Shown: one piece after another, positions 21,201 through 31,111 of the stretch
Layout of the letters: each line of letters starts with the position of its first letter
Numbering within the stretch: position 1 is the first letter of the stretch
Origin: Amanita rubescens
Taxonomy: Eukaryota > Basidiomycota > Agaricomycetes > Agaricales > Amanitaceae
NCBI GenBank assembly: GCA_015039365.1
Contig: WION01000551.1
Location: 1-34,366, forward strand
DNA: 34,366 nucleotides
Direction: 5' to 3'
The notes under the pieces: generated by a model
The model's database searches: none
What the model saw: the letters and a program-made list of their open reading frames with translations, nothing else
What the model was told of the DNA's origin: nothing
Program-made: the position numbers and the translations under genes

Positions 21201-21304
21201 CCTAGTGTCCTGTCGTCCACCAGGGTACATCGGGGGTGTACCCCTGCAGTTCCCTAGTGCCACTGTCCTGTCGTCCACCAGGGTACATCGGGGGTGTACC
21301 CCTG
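15204..21304 (+). repeat. 52-bp minisatellite, forward array, about 117 copies
   Basis: The period is 52 bp. Each unit contains GGGTAC and GTACCC nine bases apart (a hairpin), a CTGCAG and a CTAG. CTAG puts TAG on both strands, and because 52 is not a multiple of three, every frame meets a stop every three units, so the array is non-coding. Copies are nearly identical. A 51-bp variant lacking one G is seen near 15463, 16396, 18893, 20818 and 20920. Larger variants sit only at the inner end, near 21030, 21198 and 21258. Confidence 0.97.
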
Positions 21305-22194
21305 CTGCACCACTGCTTGTCCCCACCACTGCTGCACCACTACCTGCAACATACAGTGTCACCACCACTGCTGCACCACTGCTTGTCACCACAACTGCTG
21401 CACCACTGCTTGTCACCACTGCTGCTGCACACTACCTGCAACATACAGTATCACTACCATAACTGCATGATTTACTGCCACAGCCACTGGCACTGCCCAC
21501 CATCCCTTGGGCTATTATCACCTACTACTAGTCCCAGCCTTACTACCACCCACTGCTCTGATTGTGCCAACAGGCTACTAATCACTCCTGGTAGTACCAC
21601 CACCACTGCCTACCATCACCACCTACTACTACCACCTGCTGCCAGCACTCTAATCATCACCACCTGATACTACCTACTGCCAATACTCAGAAGTTACAAA
21701 CACAGTATGGTACACCCAATGTACCCTGGTGGACCCCAGGACACCACTGCCACCACCACTGCCACCACCACTGCTGCCAGTGGTTGGGCATCTGCATTTT
21801 GTCCAATATGGACCATCATAGCCTTGGGCTTGCTGTGCATGCTTGTGGCCTTGACTCCACACCAGGGGGCATAAATATTATTGTGGCTACCTACCACCTT
21901 CCTAGAATATAAAGAGAAAAAAAAAAGAATACATACCAACATGACAAAGGGTGAATAGTAGAAGCAAATAGTAGAAGCAAATTGAACACTAGTTGCAGAT
22001 CTGTACCAGGAGCAGCTGACAGGAGCACAAAAAATGAAATATTCAATGATTCAATTTGTAATTTTGCCAAGATAACAAAACTGCAATAGTCAAGGTCAAA
22101 TATTGAAATATATTAGTCTAGTCATTTTGATCTGACAGGCACTGTTGCACTAATTGTCTGATTGTTGACCATCATGATCTGACAGGCACTATTG
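21305..22194. other. Central spacer of the palindromic element
   Basis: The left third (21305-21450) is an imperfect tandem of CACCACTGCTTGTCACCAC-like units followed by CAC/ACC-rich sequence to 21680. A degenerate single unit of the 52-bp repeat in reverse orientation lies at 21709-21744. Two tandem copies of a 48-bp-spaced GATCTGACAGGCACT motif lie at 22128-22197, and the right array starts inside the second. No gene is recognised. Confidence 0.75.
21709..21744 (-). repeat. Isolated degenerate 52-bp unit in reverse orientation
   Basis: The stretch reads like the right-array unit (TACACCC, ATGTACCCTGGTGGAC, CAGGACAC) with several substitutions and ends where the similarity to the unit stops. 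It stands alone, about 450 bp from the right array. Confidence 0.75.
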
Positions 22195-25100
22195 CACCCC
22201 CGATGTACCCTGGTGGACGACAGGACACTAGGGAACTGCAGGGGTACACCCCCGATGTACCCTGGTGGACGACAGGACACTAGGGAACTGCAGGGGTACA
22301 CCCCCGATGTACCCTGGTGGACGACAGGACACTAGGGAACTGCAGGGGTACACCCCCGATGTACCCTGGTGGACGACAGGACACTAGGGAACTGCAGGGG
22401 TACACCCCCGATGTACCCTGGTGGACGACAGGACACTAGGGAACTGCAGGGGTACACCCCCGATGTACCCTGGTGGACGACAGGACACTAGGAACTGCAG
22501 GGGTACACCCCCGATGTACCCTGGTGGACGACAGGACACTAGGGAACTGCAGGGGTACACCCCCGATGTACCCTGGTGGACGACAGGACACTAGGGAACT
22601 GCAGGGGTACACCCCCGATGTACCCTGGTGGACGACAGGACACTAGGGAACTGCAGGGGTACACCCCCGATGTAACCCTGGTGGACGACAGGACACTAGG
22701 GAACTGCAGGGGTACACCCCCGATGTACCCTGGTGGACGACAGGACACTAGGGAACTGCAGGGGTACACCCCCGATGTACCCTGGTGGACGACAGGACAC
22801 TAGGGAACTGCAGGGGTACACCCCCGATGTACCCTGGTGGACGACAGGACACTAGGGAACTGCAGGGGTACACCCCCGATGTACCCTGGTGGGAACGACA
22901 GGACACTATGGAACTGCAGGGGTACACCCCCGATGTACCCTGGTGGACGACAGGACACTAGGGAACTGCAGGGGTACACCCCCGATGTACCCTGGTGGAC
23001 GACAGGACACTAGGGAACTGCAGGGGTACACCCCCGATGTACCCTGGTGGACGACAGGACACTAGGGAACTGCAGGGGTACACCCCCGATGTACCCTGGT
23101 GGACGACAGGACACTAGGGAACTGCAGGGGTACACCCCCGATGTACCCTGGTGGACGGACAGGACACTAGGGAACTGCAGGGGTATCAACCCCGATGTAC
23201 CCTGGTGGACGACAGGAACTAGGGAACTGCAGGGGTACACCCCCGATGTACCTGGTGGACGACAGGACACTAGGGAACTGCAGGGGTACACCCCCGATGT
23301 ACCCTGGTGGACGACAGGACACTAGGGAACTGCAGGGGTACACCCCCGATGTACCCTGGTGGACGACAGGACACTAGGGAACTGCAGGGGTACACCCCCG
23401 ATGTACCCTGGTGGACGACAGGACACTAGGGAACTGCAGGGGTACACCCCCGATGTACCCTGGTGGACGACAGGACACTAGGGAACTGCAGGGGTACACC
23501 CCCGATGTACCCTGGTGGACGACAGGACACTAGGGAACTGCAGGGGTACACCCCCGATGTACCCTGGTGGACGACAGGACACTAGGGAACTGCAGGGGTA
23601 CACCCCCGATGTACCCTGGTGGACGACAGGACACTAGGGAACTGCAGGGGTACACCCCCGATGTACCCTGGTGGACGACAGGACACTAGGGAACTGCAGG
23701 GGTACACCCCCGATGTACCCTGGTGGACGACAGGACACTAGGGAACTGCAGGGGTCCACCCCCGATGTACCCTGGTGGACGACAGGACACTAGGGAACTG
23801 CAGGGGTACACCCCCGATGTACCCTGGTGGACGACAGGACACTAGGGAACCTGCAGGGGTACACCCCCGATGTACCCTGGTGGACGACAGGACACTAGGG
23901 AACTGCAGGGGTACACCCCCGATGTACCCTGGTGACGACAGGACACTAGGGAACTGCAGGGGTACACCCCGATGTACCCTGGTGGACGACAGGACACTAG
24001 GGAACTGCAGGGGTACACCCCCGATGTACCCTGGTGGACGACAGGACACTAGGGGAACTGCAGGGGTACACCCCCGATGTACCCTGGTGGACGACAGACA
24101 CTAGGGAACTGCAGGGGTACAACCCCCGATGTACCCTGGTGGACGGACAGGACACTAGGGAACTGCAGGGGTACACCCCCGATGTACCCTGGTGGGAACG
24201 ACAGGACACTAGGGAACTGCAGGGGTACACCCCCGATGTACCCTGGTGGACGACAGGACACTAGGGAACTGCAGGGGTACACCCCCGATGTACCCTGGTG
24301 GACGACAGGACACTAGGGAACTGCAGGGGTACACCCCCGATGTACCCTGGTGGACGACAGGACACTAGGGAACTGCAGGGGTACACCCCCGATGTACCCT
24401 GGTGGACGACAGGACACTAGGGAACTGCAGGGGTACACCCCCGATGTACCCTGGTGGACGACAGGACACTAGGGAACTGCAGGGGTACACCCCCGATGTA
24501 CCCTGGTGGACGACAGGACACTAGGGAACTGCAGGGGTACACCCCCGATGTACCCTGGTGGACGACAGGACACTAGGGAACTGCAGGGGTACACCCCCGA
24601 TGTACCCTGGTGGACGACAGGACACTAGGGAACTGCAGGGGTACACCCCCGATGTACCCTGGTGGACGACAGGACACTAGGGAACTGCAGGGGTACACCC
24701 CCGATGTACCCTGGTGGACGACAGGACACTAGGGAACTGCAGGGGTACACCCCCGATGTACCCTGGTGGACGACAGGACACTAGGGAACTGCAGGGGTAC
24801 ACCCCCGATGTACCCTGGTGGACGACAGGACACTAGGGAACTGCAGGGGTACACCCCCGATGTACCCTGGTGGACGACAGGACACTAGGGAACTGCAGGG
24901 GTACACCCCCGATGTACCCTGGTGGACGACAGGACACTAGGGAACTGCAGGGGTACACCCCCGATGTACCCTGGTGGACGACAGGACACTAGGGAACTGC
25001 AGGGGTACACCCCCGATGTACCCTGGTGGACGACAGGACACTAGGGAACTGCAGGGGTACACCCCCGATGTACCCTGGTGGACGACAGGACACTAGGGAA

Positions 25101-25950
25101 CTGCAGGGGTACACCCCCGATGTACCCTGGTGGACGACAGGACACTAGGGAACTGCAGGGGTACACCCCCGATGTACCCTGGTGGACGACAGGACACTAG
25201 GGAACTGCAGGGGTACACCCCCGATGTACCCTGGTGGACGACAGGACACTAGGGAACTGCAGGGGTACACCCCCGATGTACCCTGGTGGACGACAGGACA
25301 CTAGGGAACTGCAGGGGTACACCCCCGATGTACCCTGGTGGACGACAGGACACTAGGGAACTGCAGGGGTACACCCCCGATGTACCCTGGTGGACGACAG
25401 GACACTAGGGAACTGCAGGGGTACACCCCCGATGTACCCTGGTGGACGACAGGACACTAGGGAACTGCAGGGGTACACCCCCGATGTACCCTGGTGGACG
25501 ACAGGACACTAGGGAACTGCAGGGGTACACCCCCGATGTACCCTGGTGGACGACAGGACACTAGGGAACTGCAGGGGTACACCCCCGATGTACCCTGGTG
25601 GACGACAGGACACTAGGGAACTGCAGGGGTACACCCCCGATGTACCCTGGTGGACGACAGGACACTAGGGAACTGCAGGGGTACACCCCCGATGTACCCT
25701 GGTGGACGACAGGACACTAGGGAACTGCAGGGGTACACCCCCGATGTACCCTGGTGGACGACAGGACACTAGGGAACTGCAGGGGTACACCCCCGATGTA
25801 CCCTGGTGGACGACAGGACACTAGGGAACTGCAGGGGTACACCCCCGATGTACCCTGGTGGACGACAGGACACTAGGGAACTGCAGGGGTACACCCCGAT
25901 GTACCCTGGTGGACGACAGGACACTAGGGAACTGCAGGGGTACACCCCCA
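22195..25950 (-). repeat. 52-bp minisatellite, inverted array, about 72 copies
   Basis: This is the same 52-bp unit in opposite orientation. The inner half (about 22480-24220) is rich in one- or two-base insertions and deletions and a few substitutions (for example near 22490, 22674, 22892, 23157, 23190, 23215, 23851, 23933, 24054 and 24095). The outer half from about 24240 to 25870 is nearly uniform. The variants create spurious open frames of 60-110 codons in the inner part. Confidence 0.97.
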
Positions 25951-26533
25951 ATGAGTAGACAATGATAGCCCTTTTGAGTCAGTAGTGGTGGCAAGGGGTG
26001 GCAGTTGTAGTGGACCATTGTGGTCATAGTTGCTGCACAAGTTCTGGTAGAGACAGTAATGGTACCGTAATTACTAGTGTATCGGTCAAAAATAGTAGTA
26101 ACCATACAGTAGCTCAATGTGTACCTGTACTACTAGCCTCAAACTGACTTGCACTGTTCAGATAGACTAATTAGTAGTAATTACTACTTGTGCTACTCCA
26201 TGGGAATAGAACCAAATCCAAACACAGTGATGGAGATGATGAGGGCAACAAAAGGTTGTACCTGTTAGTACTCAGTGAGTGGCTGTGGTGGTAGCACCAA
26301 TGGTGACTCTATAGTGGTAGACAGTGGGGAGTAGGTAGTACTTTAGTGGTGGGAGCACCCAGCAATCATTGTTGTGTAGGCAGGTGCATGTTAAGTGCAT
26401 TAAAACAGCACTTGTGGTGATGGTAGACAAGCAGTATTCACACCACTATTGCTTGACAGATCACAAAAAGGTGGTGGTTGTTGGTTGTTGCTATAGTATT
26501 ACAACAGATGTTATCATTATAATCAAACTCCGA
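25951..26533 (-). repeat. Right outer arm
   Basis: This is the inverted partner of 14608-15203, slightly shorter. Like the left arm it is free of recognisable genes and contains GTAATTACTAC-type short palindromes. Confidence 0.9.
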
Positions 26534-26584
26534 CTAAAATTCAAACTCCGAATGGGACCGTCACTCGGACGGTCACTTTCCCCT
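26534..26584. other. Junction sequence between element and TPR gene
   Basis: About 50 bp absent from the left side. It has a second copy of CAAACTCCG (26542-26550, first copy 26524-26532) and a GACCGT...ACGGTC hairpin at about 26557-26575. TPR-gene homology starts abruptly at about 26585, in the middle of a repeat unit. This may be the true terminal sequence of the element. Confidence 0.6.
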
Positions 26585-28317
26585 GAGAAGCTGGAGGTAC
26601 AAGTCATGGAGGCAAGGAAAAAAGCTTGGATCATACCACCCAGACACTCTGCAAGCTGCTAATCTAGCATCCCATACCGGAACCAGGGGAGGTGGGAGGA
26701 GGCAGAGAAGCTGGAGGTACCAGTTATGGATGCAAGTAAAGAAAAGCTTGGATCACACCACCCAGACACTCTGACAAGCATGGCTAATCTAGCATCCACA
26801 TACTGGAACCAGGGCAGGTGGGATGAAGCAGAGAAGCTGGAGGTACAAGTCATGGAGGCAATGAAAGAAAAGCTTGGATCACACCACCCAGACACTCTGA
26901 CAAGCATGGCTAATCTAGCATCCACATACCGGAACCAGGGCAGGTGGATGAAGCAGAGAAGCTGGAGGTACAAGTCATGGGCAAGCAAAGAAAAGCTTGG
27001 ATCACACCATCCAGACACTCTGAAAGCATGGCAAATCTAGCATCCACATACTGGAACCAGGGGAGGTGGGATGAAGCAGAGAAGTTGCAGGTACAAGTCA
27101 TGGAGGCAAGGAAAGAAAGGCTTGGATCACACCACCCAGACACTCTGACAAGCATGGCCAGTCTATCATCCACATACTGGAACCAGGGGAGGTGGGATGA
27201 AGCAGAGATGCTGGAGCTACAAGTCATGGAGGCAAGGAAAGACAAGCTGGGATTACACCACCCAGAGACTCTGACGAGCATTGGTAATCTAGCATTGACA
27301 TATTGGACACAAGGAAGGTGGGATGAAGCAGAGAAGCTGCAGGTACAAGTCATGGATGCAATGAAAGAAAAGCTTGGATCACACCACCCAGACACTCTGA
27401 GAAGCATGGCTAATCTAGCATCCACATACAAGAACCAGGGGAGGTTGAATGAAGCAGAGAAGCTGAAAGTACAAGTCATGGAGGCAAGCAAAGAAAAACT
27501 TGGATCACACCACCCAGACACTCTGAGAAGCATGGCAAATATAGCATCCACATACCAGAACCAGGGGAGGTGGGATGAAGCAGAGAAGCTGGAGCTACAA
27601 GTCATGGAGGCAAGGAAAGACAAGCTTGGATTGCACCACCCAGACACTCTGACAAGCATTGGTAATCTAGCATTGACATATTGGACACAAGGAAGGTGGG
27701 ATGAAGCAGAGAAGCTGCAGGTACAGGTCATGGATGCAAGGAAAGAAAAGCTTGGATTGCACCACCCAGAGACTCTGAGAAGCATGGCTGATCTATCATC
27801 CACATATTGGAACCAGGGCAGGTGGGGTGAAGCAGAGAAGCTGCAGGTACAAGTCATGGAGGCAAGGAAAGAAAAGCTTGGATCACACCACCCAGACACT
27901 TTGACAAGCATTGGTAATCTAGCATTGACATATTGGACACAAGGGAGGTGGGATGAAGCTGAGAAGTTGCAGGTACAAGTCATGGATGCAAGGAAAGAAA
28001 AACTTGGATCAGGCCACCCAGACACTCTTTCCAGCATGGCTGATCTATCATCTACATATTGGAACCAGCGCAGGTGGGATGAAGCAGAGAAGCTGCAGGT
28101 ACAAGTCATGGATGCAAGGAAAGAACTGCTTGGATCACACCACCCAGCCACTCTGACAAGCATGGCTAACCTAGCAGTTACATACTGGGACCAGGGGCAG
28201 TTGAATGAGGCTGAAACTTTACTTTCACAGGCTGTTAAGTCAATGGAGGAAATCATGGGATCCCAACACCCAACTACATCTCACTTTAGGAGTCATCTCC
28301 AGTTGTTGAGAGGATAA
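26585..28317 (+). pseudogene. 5'-truncated TPR gene, NLR-associated type
   Basis: The plus strand encodes a run of 42-residue tetratricopeptide units of the kinesin-light-chain-like form common in fungal NB-ARC/TPR proteins: each has LASTYWNQGRWDEAEKL, QVMEARKEKLG and HHPDTLTSM. Ten complete units are in one frame from about 27029 to the stop at 28315-28317, and the last is a diverged cap (EAETLLSQAVKSMEEIMG). Three to four more units at 26585-27028 are damaged by small deletions near 26615, 26946, 26977 and 27023. No start codon, NB-ARC or NACHT domain precedes them; the first unit is cut mid-repeat beside the palindromic element. In intact relatives the TPRs would sense ligand and the missing ATPase would act as the switch. 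Some units recur in blocks (IGNLALTYWTQ in units 3, 6 and 8), a sign of internal duplication. Confidence 0.85.
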
Positions 28318-29023
28318 AGATAGCAGTAGTGATACTCATTATCTTTTGTCATCATCTGGTAGTAGTAAGTAACAAATATTAACTAATTTTGGGACTCAGA
28401 CATCTGTGCACATCAGGTGGGACAACAATTCATTGATACTTGGCTTGCTAAGGTCATATTTACTGACCATCTCTACAACAGTGTGTTCCAGAGAGGTTGT
28501 AAAATTTTTTGATCATGATGCTGTGTATGGTCTCATACTACATGCTAAAGCAATGCTCATGACAGTCTTCCAATCCTAGGCTGTAAAATGATACCCAGCC
28601 TGACCTCTGAATAAGGTGTCACCTAACTAAGTCATGAGGTGCAAATCAGAATATGGGATGATTGCACATGCATATGTTGAGTGCAAGGGTGCTGTCTCAT
28701 TCTATGTCTAATGTAGTGTATATGTGAAGAGGCAGTGAGAATGAATGAGAAAGATCTAGGTTGAATGTAGAATAATGAAGGGACAGAAATGGAAACTATC
28801 TGGTGGAAGTAATGAAGCACAAGGAGATCAGGTAAGTTGGAGCAAGTTGTAAGGAGTGTTTAGTTCTGTCATTCTGATGAACAGAGATTGTAGGAAAGGA
28901 GACTGATGAAACCATAGCATTCAGGTATCTTGGAGTATGTCTGCACATCAGCAAACATGGCAAAAACCTGATTGTCTGATCAGTCTATTAGAGTCTTAAT
29001 GCAATTTGTCTGAATGTCTGACT

Positions 29024-29070
29024 ATCTGACAGGCACTATTGCACTAAATATCTGATTGTCTGACCATCTG
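29024..29070 (+). repeat. Dispersed ATCTGACAGGCACTATTGCA motif
   Basis: A 21-bp run starting ATCTGACAGGCACTATTGCA is identical to 22177-22197 in the central spacer. It is followed by ATCTGATTGTCTGACC, which is also close to the spacer sequence at 22150-22170. Confidence 0.8.
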
Positions 29071-29177
29071 GGGCCAGATATTGATTTCAATTGATTTCAG
29101 TCATAAGTCATCATCAGACAATGGTTTTACAATTACAAATGTGCTCAAGATTAACATTGCAATTGTTGTTTAGTTTA

Positions 29178-29260
29178 CACAAGTTGATAAGATGCCATAA
29201 GTTGATAAGTTTACAATTACTACCTAAGCTTGATGGCAGATAAGTTGATAAGTCCACAAG
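29178..29260 (+). repeat. Three AAGTTGATAAG direct repeats
   Basis: AAGTTGATAAG occurs at about 29180, 29201 and 29241 with variable spacing. The function is unknown. Confidence 0.6.
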
Positions 29261-30511
29261 TTTTTTTGCAGGGTTGCTGATGCAGGAGCTAGGGGGACTA
29301 GGGGGACTTCAGCAGTTGATTGCTTGAATTGCTCTGAAGGGGAATAGCTAACATGCTTTTGTATGTGAGTTCCTCACCTACTGGGGGGAGCTCACCAAAT
29401 CCTACTGACTATTGCATTCTGTCCTGAAACTTGGATCATTTATGTTAGCCCTCTCAGGCTGGCCTCATTCCTTGGCCAGAAGTTAGGTTGCACTGTTGCA
29501 CACAAACAACCAAGTTATAAAATTATAACCCATTAATAACAATAAATCATCAATACTCTATTATTATACTCTATAAAAGATAACTTTGCATCCTTGAGAT
29601 ACACATTTGGTGCCTAGCAAAATAACTGTCCCTATAGTGCAACAGGTGTCCACCCCATTGTTATTCTAGAAAAACCTGCTTGGCATGTTGTCAGGGAAAC
29701 ACCATGATATACCCCAGACTTTCCCTGCATGTTTTGCAGTAATGTTGGCTCTGCCATATGGAAACAGTGTTGGAAAAGCATAGATTACTATTCCATGACC
29801 AACTTGAATGTTCATTAATGGTGGTGTTCCTCAACTCAGGCAATGTACATAGGCTACCTCTTGCACTGATAGAGCCCTGCCACAGCATGGTTGTGGAACA
29901 GTAAGGAGGATCCAGGTGTGACTCCAGTGTTTTTCTTCTCCTTTCTCTAGTGGCAAAGGTGGCAGGGTTCTGATGGGAGGAAGCTTAAGCCTCCTAGGTG
30001 TTTGCAACAATAGGTTACCATATGACAGTGTCACAACAAAATATACAGAGGCATAGTACCAGCTGTAGTGTGGGTGGACAACTGTACTTTTCAATGCCTG
30101 TTTTGTGATCTGGTAATAAGTTATTCAGAAGCAAGGAGCACAGTCATAGAATTTGTGACATAGTCTATGGTTGGGTAGGAGGGCTTAGTTGGGTCCTAGA
30201 TGTTTATCACATCACATTTGTGATGCTAGACCTTTATTGAACAGGAGGAAATGGGATTTTTATCAAAATCAATCAGAATTCACCTTGGCTCTGTACATTC
30301 AATTGTGTAATTCTTTGGCCTTGCACAGCCTGTTGATATGTAGATGTATGTATCACCAGCCATTGTATCTACACAGTGTCAGATTTGACAACAGTAATGT
30401 ATGTAGAATGTGAAGTTGTCAGATGCCATTATAGTACTGCATACAAAAGCCAACAGATAAATATATGTACATATACATGTATTGAATGGATAGAAAGTTA
30501 CCTTAGTGTAT

Positions 30512-30763
30512 TGATTGAGATAGATGATTAGATTTTAGTGCATTGAAGTGATATGAATGTGTAGAAATAGTGTATGTGCAAAAGGGATGGTTGTCTGATC
30601 AGTTAAAGGTTGATAATGCAATGTACAGGTCAAAATTCCCAATATAGAGCAAAGTTTTCCACAGTTAGATTGAGATAGAAGGTTATTTTAGTGTATTGAA
30701 GTGGCAAGAAGGTGTAGAAACAGTGTATATGCAGAGGGGAAGGTGTTAAAGGTTGATAAAATT
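30512..30763 (+). repeat. Diverged tandem duplication, about 155 bp apart
   Basis: Two blocks, about 30512-30625 and 30668-30763, share in order GAGATAGA, TTAGTG(T/C)ATTGAAGTG, GTGTAGAAA(T/C)AGTGTAT and TTAAAGGTTGATAA. They differ by small indels. Confidence 0.6.
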
Positions 30764-30775
30764 GTATTTTCACAG

Positions 30776-30842
30776 TATTGAGATAATTTTCCCAGTATTA
30801 ACAGGAATTTTCCCACTATTGACACGAAAATTCCCACACAAG
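30776..30842 (+). repeat. Three imperfect 21-bp units with TTTTCCCA
   Basis: The units read roughly AGTATTGAGATAATTTTCCC, AGTATTAACAGGAATTTTCC and CTATTGACACGAAAATTCCC. They form a short direct tandem with AT-rich cores and could be a terminal part of a small transposon. Confidence 0.55.
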
Positions 30843-31111
30843 CTCAAAGCATTTGGGGGACCAGCTATATGTATAAAGGGGTTGCAAGCTCCCCAAGAAT
30901 TGATGGCAGTTGTAAATTGCACATTTTGCCATTTTTTAAACATGTTGAATTTTGCAGATAGCAGAATTCAATTCTTTTATTTCTCAGCTCAAGGCTGCCT
31001 ATACTATACTCTGAACAGATGTAAAACTATGTAAAACAGGGGCATGACCTCCACATATTCTTGAGCTTTTTCCTGAAGTTGTGCTGAGGTGGTATTGTAA
31101 GTCCTAACTGG

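Larger units (their letters stand above)
14608..26533. mobile_element. Giant foldback-like palindromic element
   Basis: Both ends start with the same sequence in inverted orientation (TCGGAGTTTGATTATAATGA at 14608; its complement ends at 26533). From outside in, each half has a unique-sequence arm and then a tandem array of one 52-bp unit; a central spacer separates the halves. This plan, inverted repeats made of tandem repeats around a loop, is that of foldback (FB/TU-type) elements. No transposase or other credible gene lies inside. No target-site duplication is visible at the ends. The right side carries about 45 further bases with a second CAAACTCCG that the left side lacks, so the left end may be truncated or the insertion rearranged. 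Confidence 0.7.
28318..31111. other. Convergent intergenic region, repeats only
   Basis: This is AT-rich DNA between two convergent TPR genes. Open frames are short (up to 93 codons) and unrecognised. It holds a dispersed motif shared with the central spacer (29024-29070), three ATAAGTTGATAAG-like copies (29178-29260), a diverged duplication (30512-30763) and a triplicated TTTTCCCA element (30776-30842). A TATAAAGG at about 30873 has no clear gene after it. Confidence 0.55.

Noticed and set aside
15204..21304. G-quadruplex array
   Set aside because: Each unit has only one run of five Gs and one of three Gs on the plus strand, too widely spaced for a convincing four-tract motif within a unit.
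20736..24316. Proteins of the MDDRTLGNCRGTP / MYPCSSLVSCRPPGY type on both strands
   Set aside because: They exist only where indels in the minisatellite shift the stop out of frame, they appear on both strands, and uniform parts of the array have no such frames.
15204..25950. CRISPR-like array
   Set aside because: The repeats are directly adjacent 52-bp units with no spacers of differing sequence, in a eukaryotic context. It is a minisatellite.
14590..26560. Target-site duplication of the foldback element
   Set aside because: The bases outside 14608 (ACTACCA) and outside 26533 (CTAAAAT) do not match, and the extra right-hand sequence leaves the true end uncertain.
26910..28256. 448-codon minus-strand frame
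   Set aside because: It is the antisense shadow of the plus-strand TPR units; the 126-bp periodicity keeps it open, and the plus strand matches the TPR consensus.
30865..30900. TATA-box promoter at TATGTATAAAGGGG
   Set aside because: No gene follows on the plus strand, and the only open frame nearby has no coding features.
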